Part shown: piece by piece, positions 50,619 to 60,129 of the stretch
Layout of the letters: every line of letters starts with the position of its first letter
Position numbering within the stretch: position 1 is the stretch's first letter
Source: Roseomonas genomospecies 6
GTDB lineage: Bacteria; Pseudomonadota; Alphaproteobacteria; Azospirillales; Azospirillaceae
DNA length: 64,000 nucleotides
Direction: 5' to 3'
Assembly (NCBI RefSeq): GCF_008365375.1
Contig: NZ_QOKW01000009.1
Coordinates: forward strand, 155,208 to 219,207
The notes under the pieces: model-generated
What the model saw: the letters and a program-made list of their open reading frames with translations, nothing else
Told to the model about the DNA's origin: nothing
Databases searched by the model: none
Made by a program: the position numbers and the translations under genes

Positions 50619-52859
50619 ATGGCGCTGTTGGACAGAAGGAGGCGGGGGTCGCTTGCGGTGCCGGTGCTGGTCGCCGCGGGCCTGCTGGTGACGTTCGGCG
50701 CCTTCATTCAGATGCTGTCGGCCAACCGGGAGGTGGAGCGCACGCGGCACGAGCGGCAGTTCGCCCAGTTCCACGACGCCCTGGCGGAGCGGATCGACAG
50801 CCAGACGCTGCTTCTGCGCACGCTGCGGGCGGCCTTCTCGGACCAGCTTCCGGTCGTCCGCAACGGTTTCGCGGCGGCGGTCCGGCCCATGATGCCGCTT
50901 TATCCCGGCCTCTGGTCGGTGGCCTGGGTGCGGCGTGTCCCGCCGGCGGAGGTCCCGGCGCTGGAGGCGGAGATGCGGGCCGCCGGGCGCATCGACTTCG
51001 CCGTCCATGATGCGGACGAGGCGCCCGGCAGTGCCTCCGGCGCGCCGCCCGGCGTCTCGCGGGGGGACCTGTTCGTCAACACGCTGATGGAGCCGGAGCG
51101 GGGCGACGCCTTCGGGCAGGGCGTCAACATCCTCTCGCTGCCCCACCGGGCGGAGGTGCTGGCGCGGGCCTGCGCGTCCGGCGACGTGGCGGCGACGGAG
51201 ACCCTGCCGCCGCCGCCGCGCTGGGAGAGCGGGCACAGCATCGGCCTGTACCTTCCCGTCTACCGCCGTCCCGTGGACGGGTTGGACGGGCCGGGCCGCT
51301 GCGCGGAGGTCTCCGGCTACGTCGCCTCGGTCTTCGGGATCGGGCGCCTCATGGAGGAGGCGGGCAATCGCGTGACCGGGCTGCACGGGACCATCCATCT
51401 TCTGGACGGACCGGCGGGGGGCGGCGGCCGGATTCTGGCCTCCCGCGACGTCGCCGCCGGCTCCGCGGCGCGGGAGGGGGCTCCGTTCACCGACGTCCGC
51501 AAGGACGGGGAAACGGTGCTGGAGCGCGATCTGGTGATCGGCGGGCGGCGCTGGACCCTGGTGGCCGCGGTTCCGCCCGAACCGCGGCTGGCCCCGGCGG
51601 ATTACTCGGCCTGGATCGTTCTGGTGATGGGTCTCCTGCTGACCGGCGCCCTGGCCGGCTATGTCCAGCGGGAGTCGCAGGCCAAGCGCCTTCTGGTGAC
51701 CGAGGCCCGCGCCCGTGCCGCGATGGCCCGCGCGCTGCGCGAGAGCGAGGAGCGGTTCCGCATGGCGCTGCGCCATTCGCGGGTCGCCGTCTTCAGCCTG
51801 GACCGCAATCTCCGCTACATGTGGATGTACAACCCGCAGACCGCGCGGGCGGCGGAAACCTACATCGGGCGCACCAACGCCGATCTCCACGCGCCGGACG
51901 ACGCGGCGCGGCTGGATGCGGTGAAGCGGAGCGTGCTGGCGACCGGCACCGGCGCCCGGCAGGAGGTCCGAATCGGGGCGGGGGCCGGCGCGGAACAGGT
52001 CTTCGACCTGATCGTCGAGCCGCTGAGGGACGAGGCCGGGCTGGTGTCCGGCGTAATCTGCGCCGCCATCGACATATCCGAGGGGGCGCGCATCCGCGAG
52101 GCGCTGGCCGAGGCCCATGGCGAGGCGGAGCGGGCCAACCGGGCGAAGTCGCGCTTCCTCGCCGCGGCCAGCCACGACCTGCGCCAGCCCTTCCAGGCGA
52201 TGAGCCTGTTCCACCACATCCTGACCGCCCGCCTGTCCGACGACAAGCAGCTCGAAGTGGCCGGGAAGCTGGGGGAGGCGATCGCCGCAGGCAACACGCT
52301 GCTGAACACGCTGCTCGACACCTCCGCGCTGGAGGCCGGCAACGTCAAGCCGCGCCCCGTCGTCTTCCCCCTGCAGGACGTCACCGACCGGCTGACCCGC
52401 GAGTTCGCGGAGCAGGCGGCCAGCAAGGGCATGACCCTGCGCATGGTGCCGACCTCGGCCTGGGTGCTCAGCGATCCGGTGCTGCTGGAGCGCATGGTGC
52501 GCAACCTGCTGGTCAACGCGCTGCGCTACGCCGGGAGCGGGACCATCCTGCTGGGTTGCCGGCACCGCGACGGGCATGTGCTGGTCGAGGTGTGGGACAC
52601 CGGGCCGGGCATTCCCGCCGACCAGCTCAAGCTGATCTTCGACGATTTCTACCGTTGCGGAACCGACCAGCCGGACGGCGGGCGCGGGTTGGGCCTGGGG
52701 CTGTCCATCGTCCGGCGAACCGCGCAGATCCTGGGCCATCAGGTCGATGTCCGGTCGTGCCTGGGCAAGGGCACCGTCTTCTCCATCGCCGTGGCGATGC
52801 TCGGCGACCGTCACAACCCGGTGCCCGAGGAACCCGCCCCGTCGGTGGCGAGCGCCTGA
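50619..52859 (+). CDS. CHASE-PAS sensor histidine kinase
   Basis: 746 aa. Membrane helix at about 13-35, a periplasmic CHASE domain (LWSVAWVRRVPPAEVPALEA) to about 325, then a second helix (IVLVMGLLLTGALAGYV). A PAS domain (RFRMALRHSRVAVFSLDRNL) follows, then H-box AAASHDLRQPFQAM with His519, G1 DTGPGI and G2 GLGLGLSIV. No receiver domain. It follows the pseudokinase-like hybrid on the same strand, 232 bases apart, and the two may form a signalling pair. The gap is AT-richer than its surroundings and probably holds the promoter. Confidence 0.9.
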   Translation: MALLDRRRRGSLAVPVLVAAGLLVTFGAFIQMLSANREVERTRHERQFAQFHDALAERIDSQTLLLRTLRAAFSDQLPVVRNGFAAAVRPMMPLYPGLWSVAWVRRVPPAEVPALEAEMRAAGRIDFAVHDADEAPGSASGAPPGVSRGDLFVNTLMEPERGDAFGQGVNILSLPHRAEVLARACASGDVAATETLPPPPRWESGHSIGLYLPVYRRPVDGLDGPGRCAEVSGYVASVFGIGRLMEEAGNRVTGLHGTIHLLDGPAGGGGRILASRDVAAGSAAREGAPFTDVRKDGETVLERDLVIGGRRWTLVAAVPPEPRLAPADYSAWIVLVMGLLLTGALAGYVQRESQAKRLLVTEARARAAMARALRESEERFRMALRHSRVAVFSLDRNLRYMWMYNPQTARAAETYIGRTNADLHAPDDAARLDAVKRSVLATGTGARQEVRIGAGAGAEQVFDLIVEPLRDEAGLVSGVICAAIDISEGARIREALAEAHGEAERANRAKSRFLAAASHDLRQPFQAMSLFHHILTARLSDDKQLEVAGKLGEAIAAGNTLLNTLLDTSALEAGNVKPRPVVFPLQDVTDRLTREFAEQAASKGMTLRMVPTSAWVLSDPVLLERMVRNLLVNALRYAGSGTILLGCRHRDGHVLVEVWDTGPGIPADQLKLIFDDFYRCGTDQPDGGRGLGLGLSIVRRTAQILGHQVDVRSCLGKGTVFSIAVAMLGDRHNPVPEEPAPSVASA

Positions 52860-53454
52860 TCCTCCGCGGGACTTCGCCATGGGACTTCGCCATGCGTGCG
52901 GCGGGCCTGTGCACTGCGAAATCGGATGGGTTGGCGGACATCCTCCCCGATTTTTCACGACACGGTCAGCGATGCGTCCGTTCTTGGGACGCGGCGCGCA
53001 AGGACTTGCCATGCTGCGCCTGCTCAGTGATACAATCCTGCGCGGGCGGGTTGTGTTGCCGAAAAGCAGACAAAAACCCTCTCAAAGCCGCTTGACATAG
53101 GTCATGGGGCGAGGGCTTGGGCCGTCGTAAGACCATGGCCGAACGGAACTTCCGCCGGCTGGGAAAGACGGGCGGCGCGGGGTGCGGCGGGACGGCAGGA
53201 CCGGCGGTGGCGGGGGGTGCGACATTGTTGCACCGCAACGGAACCGCGAAACAGCCGACCCTGTCACATCTCCTTCATGGGGTCGCGCTATTCAGGGCAC
53301 CCCGAACCGGCCCTTGGCGGGCGGCCCCTCCCGGGCCGGCCGATCCGAGGGTCCAACAAAAAGGCCGCGGACGACAGGGCGATCCGCAGGCCGGGAGGAT
53401 TCGGCCCGGGCATCACGCGATTCCGAGCCGCTATCCGATTGAGGAGCTTCTCCA
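52860..53454. other. 595-base gap before the phosphotransacetylase operon
   Basis: No convincing gene was found. It contains the palindrome at 53092-53105 and a GC-rich stretch of direct and inverted short repeats (about 53330-53400). It is probably a long promoter and leader region. Confidence 0.5.
53092..53105. promoter_or_regulatory. Possible FNR/FixK-type box (TTGACATAGGTCAT)
   Basis: TGAC-N4-GTCA is a perfect palindrome. The full box differs from the alphaproteobacterial anaerobox TTGAC-N4-GTCAA at one base. It lies 350 bases before the phosphotransacetylase-acetate kinase genes, which are often induced by low oxygen. Confidence 0.4.
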
Positions 53455-54909
53455 ATGGACCGTGTTACAGCGCCCGCCACCCCCGACTTCGGCAAGAACG
53501 GCTCATCCGCCATGATCGAGAACGTCACCTTCGAGGAAATCCAGATCGGCCAGCAGGCGAGCCTGTCGCGGCGGCTGACCATGTCCGACATCGAGCTGTT
53601 CGCCACCGTGTCGGGCGACATCAATCCGGCGCATCTCGACGAGGAGTATGCGGCGGACAGCCAGTTCCACAAGGTGATCGGCCACGGCATGTGGTCGGGA
53701 TCGCTGATCTCCGCCGTTCTGGGCACGCTGCTGCCGGGGCCGGGCACGATCTACATCGGGCAGGACCTGCGCTTCAAGCGCCCGGTGGGCCTGGGCGACG
53801 TCATCACCGTGACGGTCATCGCCAAGGAGAAGCACGCCGAGAAGAACATCGTCGTCTTCGATTGCATCGCGCGCAACCAGGACGGCAAGGAGGTCGTCTC
53901 CGGCCTCGCCGAGGTGATCGCCCCGACCAGAAAGGTCCGCCGCGCCGCGCACGAACTGCCGCAGGTCCAGGTCATCCGCCACGATGGCCATGACGAGCTG
54001 CTGGGCAAGACCGAATCGCTGCCGCCGGTGCCGACCGCCGTCGTCCATCCCTGCGACGAAAGCTCGCTGAAGGGCGCGGTCGAGGCCGCCGAGGCCAACC
54101 TGATCGATCCGGTGCTGATCGGCCCGGCCTCCAAGATCCAGTCGGTCGCCGAGGCCCACGGGCTGGACATCGGCCGCTACCGCATCGTGGACGTGCCGCA
54201 CTCCCACGCCTCCGCCGAGACCGGCGTCCGGCTGGCCCGCTCCGGCGAGTGCGAGGCGGTGATGAAGGGCAGCCTGCACACCGACGAACTGATGGCCGAG
54301 GTCGTCCGCAAGGAAACCGGCCTGCGCACGGGCCGCCGCCTCAGCCACGTCTTCGTGATGAACGTGCCGACCTACCCGCGCACGCTGCTGATCACCGACG
54401 CGGCGATCAACATCTACCCGACGCTGGAAGACAAGGTGGACATCGTCCAGAACGCCATCGACCTCGCCAAGGTCCTGGGCGTGGAGACTCCGCGCGTCGC
54501 CATCCTGTCGGCGGTGGAGACGGTGAACCCGAAGATCGCCTCGACGCTGGAAGCCGCGGCGCTGTGCAAGATGGCCGACCGCGGCCAGATCAAGGGCGGC
54601 ATCCTGGACGGCCCGCTGGCCTTCGACAACGCCATCAGCCTGGAGGCGGCCCGCACCAAGGGCATCGTGTCCGAGGTCGCCGGTCAGGCCGACATCCTGC
54701 TCGTTCCCGATCTGGAAGCCGGCAACATGCTGGCCAAGCAGCTTTCCTTCCTGGCGAATTCCGACGCCGCCGGCATCGTTCTGGGCGCGCGGGTTCCGAT
54801 CATCCTGACCAGCCGCGCCGACAACGTGCGCACCCGTCTGGCGTCCTGCGCCGTGGCCGTCCTGGCCGCCGCCGCCCGCCGCCGGGGCGCCGCCGCCGCG
54901 GCCGAGTGA
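53455..54909 (+). CDS. Bifunctional MaoC-like enoyl-CoA hydratase/phosphate acetyltransferase
   Basis: 484 aa fusion. Residues 20-150 are a MaoC/PhaJ hot-dog domain with the hydratase motif ATVSGDINPAHLDEEYA. Residues 175-480 are a phosphate acyltransferase (HPCDESSLKGAVEAAEA; ADILLVPDLEAGNMLAKQL). It links CoA-ester hydration to acyl-phosphate formation for the acetate kinase that follows. Fused forms are known in Rhodospirillales and rhizobia and may serve hydroxybutyrate metabolism. Confidence 0.9.
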   Translation: MDRVTAPATPDFGKNGSSAMIENVTFEEIQIGQQASLSRRLTMSDIELFATVSGDINPAHLDEEYAADSQFHKVIGHGMWSGSLISAVLGTLLPGPGTIYIGQDLRFKRPVGLGDVITVTVIAKEKHAEKNIVVFDCIARNQDGKEVVSGLAEVIAPTRKVRRAAHELPQVQVIRHDGHDELLGKTESLPPVPTAVVHPCDESSLKGAVEAAEANLIDPVLIGPASKIQSVAEAHGLDIGRYRIVDVPHSHASAETGVRLARSGECEAVMKGSLHTDELMAEVVRKETGLRTGRRLSHVFVMNVPTYPRTLLITDAAINIYPTLEDKVDIVQNAIDLAKVLGVETPRVAILSAVETVNPKIASTLEAAALCKMADRGQIKGGILDGPLAFDNAISLEAARTKGIVSEVAGQADILLVPDLEAGNMLAKQLSFLANSDAAGIVLGARVPIILTSRADNVRTRLASCAVAVLAAAARRRGAAAAAE

Positions 54910-54923
54910 GAGGGGCGCCCGTC

Positions 54924-56132
54924 ATGAGCAGCCAGAACGCGGGTGGCGGCGACGCCATCCTGGTCATCAACGCCGGTTCCTCCAGCCTGAAATTCTCGGT
55001 CTTCCGGGAGACGGGCGCGGGGACCGTGCAGGCGGCGATCAACGGCCAGATCTCCGGCATCGGCACCGAGCCGAAGTTCGAGGCCAAGGACGCCGCCAAG
55101 CGCCCGCTCGCCGAGCGGGCCTGGACGGCGGGCGAGCCGTCCGACCGTACGGCCCTGCTGGCCTTCCTGCTCGGCTGGATCGAGGAGCGGCTGGAGGGGG
55201 CGAAGCTGCTGGCCGCCGGCCACCGTGTCGTCCACGGCGGCACCCGCCACGCCGCCCCGGTCCTGCTGACCCCGGCGGTGATGGAGGAGCTGGAGGGTTT
55301 CATCCCCCTGGCCCCGCTGCACCAGCCGCACAACCTCGCCGCCATCCGCGCGCTGGCCGAGGCGCACCCGGAGCTGCCGCAGGTCGCCTGCTTCGACACC
55401 GCCTTCCACCGCGGCCAGCCCTGGCAGGCGCAGATGTTCGCCATCCCGCGGGAACTGACGGACGAGGGCATCCGCCGTTACGGCTTCCACGGCCTGTCCT
55501 ACGAGTACATCGCCCGCCGCCTGCCGGAGCTGGCTCCGGATCTGGCGGACGGGCGGGTGGTCGTCGCCCATCTGGGCAGCGGCGCCAGCATGTGCGCCAT
55601 CCACGCCGGGCGCAGCGTGGACAGCACCATGGGCTTCACGGCGCTGGACGGGCTGCCCATGGGCACCCGCTGCGGCAACATCGATCCCGGCGTGCTGATC
55701 TACCTGATGCGCCAGAAGGGCATGGGCGCCGACGCCATCGAGAAGATGCTCTACAACAAGTCGGGCCTTCTCGGCGTGTCGGGCGTGTCCAACGACATGC
55801 GCGCCCTGCTGGACAGCGCCGATCCCCACGCCCGGGAGGCGGTGGAGCTGTTCTGCTTCCGCATCGCCAAGGAGACGGGGGCGCTCGCCGCCTCCATGGG
55901 CGGCATCGACGCGCTGGTCTTCACCGCCGGCATCGGCGAACGCTCCGTCCCGGTGCGGGCGCGGGTGGCCGACAAGCTGGCCTGGCTGGGCGTGGTGCTG
56001 GACCCGGAGGCCAACGAGGCCAACGGCCCGCTGATCTCCGCCCCAAGCAGCCGCATCCCCGTCTACGTCATCCCGACCGACGAGGAGCAGATGATCGCCC
56101 TGCACACCCGCAAGACGCTGGAAGCCGCCTGA
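54924..56132 (+). CDS. ackA: Acetate kinase family protein
   Basis: 402 aa. LVINAGSSSLKFSVF at the start, HRVVHGG, RYGFHGLSYEYIARRL, GNIDPGVLIYLM and VFTAGIGERS show the complete ASKHA-type acetate kinase. Makes ATP from acyl phosphate. 14 bases after the phosphotransacetylase, same operon. Butyrate or propionate kinase activity cannot be excluded. Confidence 0.92.
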   Translation: MSSQNAGGGDAILVINAGSSSLKFSVFRETGAGTVQAAINGQISGIGTEPKFEAKDAAKRPLAERAWTAGEPSDRTALLAFLLGWIEERLEGAKLLAAGHRVVHGGTRHAAPVLLTPAVMEELEGFIPLAPLHQPHNLAAIRALAEAHPELPQVACFDTAFHRGQPWQAQMFAIPRELTDEGIRRYGFHGLSYEYIARRLPELAPDLADGRVVVAHLGSGASMCAIHAGRSVDSTMGFTALDGLPMGTRCGNIDPGVLIYLMRQKGMGADAIEKMLYNKSGLLGVSGVSNDMRALLDSADPHAREAVELFCFRIAKETGALAASMGGIDALVFTAGIGERSVPVRARVADKLAWLGVVLDPEANEANGPLISAPSSRIPVYVIPTDEEQMIALHTRKTLEAA

Positions 56133-56159
56133 TACGGCACAGCACATCCCTGCAATGAG

Positions 56160-56194
56160 GAAGGCCCGCCGTTTCCCTACGGCGGGCCTTCTTT
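56160..56194 (+). terminator. Rho-independent terminator of the pta-ackA operon
   Basis: A perfect 12-bp stem (GAAGGCCCGCCG with CGGCGGGCCTTC) and an 8-base loop, followed by TTT. 27 bases after the ackA stop. Confidence 0.85.
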
Positions 56195-56230
56195 CCATTC
56201 GGGGTGTTCGTATTCGGAGTTCGCCGGAGC

Positions 56231-56587
56231 TTACAGCCCCTTCCAGAGCTTCAGATAATCGATCAACTTGCGCTCGTAGAAGGGCGAGGGGTGGTGGTAG
56301 CGGGCGACGAGGCCGACCTGTTCGTCCATCTTCACGACGATTCCGCGGCAGGCGAAGTCCAAGGCTTCCTCGCCAAGCTGGAAGACGATGCGGAAGTCGA
56401 ACTGCTGCTTCGCGATCAGGTCCCCATCATACGGGCGGATGCGGAAGGAACCGAGGACGAACTCCTCCGGCAGATACTCGTGCCGGTCGATCCGGATGGT
56501 CGGGGGATCGGAAGGGCGTTCCTTGGCGGGTGGCGCAGCGGCTGCGGTGGATTTGCCTCGTCCGCTCAATTTCGACAACCACGACAT
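56231..56587 (-). CDS. PilZ-like domain protein
   Basis: 118 aa. A basic N-terminal tail (WLSKLSGRGKSTAAAAPPAK), then a beta-barrel (FRIRPYDGDLIAKQQFDFRI, FACRGIVVKMDEQVGLVARY) that fits a short PilZ fold. The RxxxR and DxSxxG signatures for cyclic di-GMP are not clear, so ligand binding is doubtful. Confidence 0.6.
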   Translation of the reverse strand: MSWLSKLSGRGKSTAAAAPPAKERPSDPPTIRIDRHEYLPEEFVLGSFRIRPYDGDLIAKQQFDFRIVFQLGEEALDFACRGIVVKMDEQVGLVARYHHPSPFYERKLIDYLKLWKGL

Positions 56588-57023
56588 GGCGGCCCAGGCC
56601 CCTTCCAGACGACATCGTGACAGAACTGCAATTATCCGGAGTTTCGGACCTATTTCCTTTATTAATGGTTAAGGGGTCTTCGCCGAAGGCGAGGGTGTGC
56701 TTTCTCATGCCAGAACCGCCGCTTTCAGGCAATGGCGGGCGGTTTTGTCGCATGTCGCGCCATCATGGCAACCATGACGTTGTTTCGCGGCGGCTTTGCT
56801 CGTCGTGTGGCGGGAAAATGACTACCTTTTTCAACACTTGATGATTAAGCTTTTTGGACAGTCTTCGCCTGTTCCGGCACTTCGCGTGCGCGGCATTTTC
56901 TTCGCAATTGCAAACACTCGGTGCGAGGAACCGCGAACTGGTGGCGAAACGCGGAGCGGCGGCCCGGGCAGGACCATGGCCGCCGCGACCCTTCAGAACG
57001 TTCGCATTCGGAGGAGGAAAGCC
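56588..57023. other. 436-base intergenic region, AT-richer than average
   Basis: No gene was seen. It contains GTTAAGGGG and an AT-rich tract around 56820-56855 (TTTTTCAACACTTGATGATT) that may be the promoter of the CBS gene. Confidence 0.45.
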
Positions 57024-57464
57024 ATGACGCATCGCAACATCGGAGAGCTTCTGAACCGCCGTCGTGTCGTCAGCCTTCCGGCGGGGGCGACGGTGCGGGA
57101 CGCCGCAAGGCAGATGAAGGCCGCCCATGTGGCGTCGGTCGTGGTCACCGCCTCCATCGACGAACAGATCGAGGGCATCTTCACCGAACGCGACCTGACC
57201 GACCGCGTGGTGGCCGACGGACTGGACCCGGACCACACCCCGTTGTCGGAGGTGATGACCCCGTGCCCGATCACCGCGGGTCCCGACACCACGGTGGGCG
57301 AGGCGCTGCGCCGGATGACCGACAACGGCCTGCGTCACCTGCCCGTCGTGCGCGATGGCCATGTCGTCGGCGTCATCTCCATGCGCGATTTCATGGGCGA
57401 GGAACTGACGCTGATCGAACACGAACGGGAGCTGAAGGACAGCCTGACCGAAGTGATGATGTGA
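57024..57464 (+). CDS. CBS-domain protein
   Basis: 146 aa with two CBS motifs: RRRVVSLPAGATVRDAARQM ... IEGIFTERDLTDRVV and MTPCPITAGPDTTVGEALRR ... VVGVISMRDFMGEEL. Such pairs bind adenine nucleotides and regulate partners or stand alone. GGAGGAGG lies 6 bases before the ATG. Confidence 0.9.
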   Translation: MTHRNIGELLNRRRVVSLPAGATVRDAARQMKAAHVASVVVTASIDEQIEGIFTERDLTDRVVADGLDPDHTPLSEVMTPCPITAGPDTTVGEALRRMTDNGLRHLPVVRDGHVVGVISMRDFMGEELTLIEHERELKDSLTEVMM

Positions 57465-57474
57465 TGGAGCCGAG

Positions 57475-57505
57475 CCCCTCTTCCCCGGATCGGGAGAGGG
57501 GTTTT
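57475..57505. terminator. Terminator hairpin between convergent genes
   Basis: CCCCTCTTCCC and GGGAGAGGGG pair with one bulged T and are followed by TTTT on the plus strand. The stem sequence is related to the palindromic repeat at 5360-5499, so a dispersed repeat may serve here as a terminator. Confidence 0.7.
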
Positions 57506-57515
57506 CTCCGCTTCT

Positions 57516-58793
57516 TCAGCCAAGCTTCTTGAGGGCGGTCTCGACCTTGTCGATCTTGGCCTCGGCCTTGGCCAGGGCGGCGTGCGATTCCTTCAGCCCG
57601 TCCAGGAACTGCTTCGCCTCGGCGAGAAGCGGGCCGAAATCGGGGTCCTTCTCGGTGACCATGGCGGGGAAGGACTTGCGGGTGCCGGTGATCTCGTTGG
57701 CGGCGGCCAGGATTTCCTTCTTCGCCTGGGCGGCCTGCTGGCGCACCTGGGTGATGTAGAAGGTGGCCGTCTTGATCGAGGCCGCCCGTTTGTCGTCCTC
57801 CGTCGCGTCGGTGGCGACCATCTGTTCCTGCTGGGCGCGGTCGGCCTGTCCGCCGACGTCGCGGGCGACGCTGTCGTAGAGGGTGTCGGCGTCGCGCGCC
57901 CGCTTGGCCAGCTTGCGGCAGCTCGCCAGATAGGTGGCGCGCAGGTCCACCGCGCCCTTCAGCGCTTGGGCGGCCTCCTTGACGGTGCCGGCGGCCTCGG
58001 CGGCGGCCTCGGCGGTTTCGTCCTTCAACTGGTCCAGCTTCATGACGATGGCGTCGGCGCGGTCGAAGGCGCCCTGGGCCGGGTCGCGCCCGCCATGCTG
58101 CTTGGGGTCGAGCTTCATCTTGGCGACCGCGGCCTTGGCCTGCGAGAACAGCTTCGCGGCCTGGGCGGCGGTGCCTGCGACCTTCTTGGCCTGGGCGTCC
58201 ACCGTCTTGGCGGCGGCCTGCACGGCGGCGGCCTGGGCCTTGGCCTCCTTGGCGTTGCCGGTCCCCTGGGCCTCCAGAACCTTGCGCAAAGCGAGGTCGG
58301 CGGCGGCGGCGGCCTGATCCAGCAGCTTGATGTCGGCGTTGGTGGTCTTCAGCAGCCCGTCGATCTGCACCGCGGCCTTGTCGGCGAGGGCGCGGGCGGC
58401 CTTGCCCTGCTCCTCAACGGCCTTGGCCTTCTCCGCCTCGGCGTCCTCGCGCATCTCGGCGATGCGTTCGTTGACGGCCACGCCGGCGCGGCGCCCGATG
58501 TCGTCCAGCGCCTGCCCCAGCTTCTTCAGCTCCGCCGCGATGGCCGCCGCCCCTTCGGCCTTGGCCGACTTCTCCAACGTCGTCTGGTAGGAGGTCGCGC
58601 TCTTCACATAGTCGAGCAGAGCCTTCTCCAAAGCCTTGGCGTCGCTCTTGGTCAAGGCGGCGTCGAGCGCCTTGGTCACGTCGTCCAGCCCGGACTTGTG
58701 GAAGACGCCCATGAACTTGGCGCTCGGCTTCTTCTTGCCGGTGGCGGTTTCGAAGGCCGTCTTGGCGGATTTCCAGTCGCTTGCGAATCCCAT
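57516..58793 (-). CDS. Long Ala/Lys-rich coiled-coil protein of unknown function
   Basis: 425 aa, almost entirely helical. Begins GFASDWKSAKTAFETATGKK; central part KEAKAQAAAVQAAAKTVDAQ and similar heptads. No signal peptide or membrane segment. It resembles phasins and histone-like proteins in composition, but no family is recognised. The large number of Ala-Lys-Ala heptads suggests a filament or granule-coating protein. A cytoplasmic rod with a short N-terminal domain (about 1-60) is the most I can say. Confidence 0.65.
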   Translation of the reverse strand: MGFASDWKSAKTAFETATGKKKPSAKFMGVFHKSGLDDVTKALDAALTKSDAKALEKALLDYVKSATSYQTTLEKSAKAEGAAAIAAELKKLGQALDDIGRRAGVAVNERIAEMREDAEAEKAKAVEEQGKAARALADKAAVQIDGLLKTTNADIKLLDQAAAAADLALRKVLEAQGTGNAKEAKAQAAAVQAAAKTVDAQAKKVAGTAAQAAKLFSQAKAAVAKMKLDPKQHGGRDPAQGAFDRADAIVMKLDQLKDETAEAAAEAAGTVKEAAQALKGAVDLRATYLASCRKLAKRARDADTLYDSVARDVGGQADRAQQEQMVATDATEDDKRAASIKTATFYITQVRQQAAQAKKEILAAANEITGTRKSFPAMVTEKDPDFGPLLAEAKQFLDGLKESHAALAKAEAKIDKVETALKKLG

Positions 58794-58971
58794 GCCGCTT
58801 CCTCCCCAGATTGGACCGCGGCACGATGAAACGGACGGACCGGGCCGACAACGCGGGATGGGTCCATTGCGGATGGGTTCCGGGGCGATTCACAAGGTGC
58901 CTGCCGGGGCGTAGACTGGCGCCGTCCATCCCGAAACTCTCCCCCGAAACCCTCTCGACGCGAGGAAGGCG

Positions 58972-60129
58972 ATGCGCCTGCCGTCCATCCGCGATTTCAC
59001 CGCCGAAGCCGCAGACCCCACCCATTACGCGGCGCTGGAGGGGGACTGGTCGCTGGCCGTCGCCGACGTGGTGGCGAGCACCCGGCTGGCGTCGGAAGGG
59101 CGCCACCGCGACGTGAACTTCGTGGCCGCCGCGGTGGTCGCCGTGCTGTCGGAAGCGGTGCGGGAGCCGCCGGAGCCTGCGGCCTGCCAGTTCGGCGGCG
59201 ACGGCGCCATCGCCGCCGTTCCGCCGTTCCGCCGGGCCGCCGCGGAGGAGGCTCTGGCGGCGCTCGCCCATTGGGCCGGAACGGAGATGGACGTGCCGCT
59301 GCGGGTCGGGCTGGTGCCCGTGCGGGCGCTGCTGGACGAGGGGCTGGAGGTGCTGGTCGCCTTGCAGGATTTCGGCAACGGCGACGCCTTCGGCCTGTTC
59401 CTGGGCCGTGGGGTGGCCGCCGCGGACGCCTGGGTGAAGGCCGATCCGCGCTGGCGGCTGGAGCCGCGGCCCGGCCCGCTGACGGGGCTGGAGAGCGTGT
59501 CCTGCCGCTGGAACCCGGTGGACAGCGGGCGCGGCGTGATCCTGTGCGTGATCGTGGACCCGCTCCCCGGCGGAGCCCTGGAGCTGGAGGTGCTGGCCCG
59601 CGTCCAGGCGGACATCGAGCGGATCGTGCCCACCGCGGCGGCGGCGCCGCTCGGCATGGGGGAGCGGCTGGCGGTGCACTGGCCGCCCTCCTGGCGGTCG
59701 CTGTGGCTGGAGGCGCGGACGCGCCCGCGCGGGCGGCGGCTGGCCTGCGCCCTGTCGGCGCTGGGCAAGTCGGCGCTGCTCGCGGTGATGCTGCGTGGCG
59801 GCTGGCGGACGGCGGGCTTCGATCCGGACCGTTACCGCCGCGGCATGGCCGAACGGTCGGACTTCCGGAAATCGGCGGGCGGGCCGCGCTTCGTCCTGGA
59901 CGTGACGGAGGGCGAGGCCGCCGCCATCGAGGCCATGCTGGCCGCCCACGCGGAGGCCGGGCGCATCCGCTACGGCACGGCGCGGGCGGGGGCATCCACC
60001 GTGACCTGCCTCGTCGGCGACCTCGCCGCCGACCGGCATGTCCATTTCGTGGATGGGGCGGACCTCGGCTTCTGGCGCGCGTCTGTCATGCTGAAGAGGA
60101 TGGCGGAGCGGGACCGGCCCGCTCAGTAG
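58972..60129 (+). CDS. DUF3095 protein, cyclase-like
   Basis: 385 aa. The N-terminal half resembles a nucleotide cyclase or GGDEF-like palm domain: LAVADVVASTRLASEGRHRD VNFVAAA and CQFGGDGAIAAVPP. The C-terminal half includes DPDRYRRGMAERSDFRKSAG and HVHFVDGADLGFWRASVMLK. The DUF3095 family is proposed to make or sense a nucleotide messenger; activity is unproven. Divergent from the coiled-coil gene. Confidence 0.82.
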   Translation: MRLPSIRDFTAEAADPTHYAALEGDWSLAVADVVASTRLASEGRHRDVNFVAAAVVAVLSEAVREPPEPAACQFGGDGAIAAVPPFRRAAAEEALAALAHWAGTEMDVPLRVGLVPVRALLDEGLEVLVALQDFGNGDAFGLFLGRGVAAADAWVKADPRWRLEPRPGPLTGLESVSCRWNPVDSGRGVILCVIVDPLPGGALELEVLARVQADIERIVPTAAAAPLGMGERLAVHWPPSWRSLWLEARTRPRGRRLACALSALGKSALLAVMLRGGWRTAGFDPDRYRRGMAERSDFRKSAGGPRFVLDVTEGEAAAIEAMLAAHAEAGRIRYGTARAGASTVTCLVGDLAADRHVHFVDGADLGFWRASVMLKRMAERDRPAQ

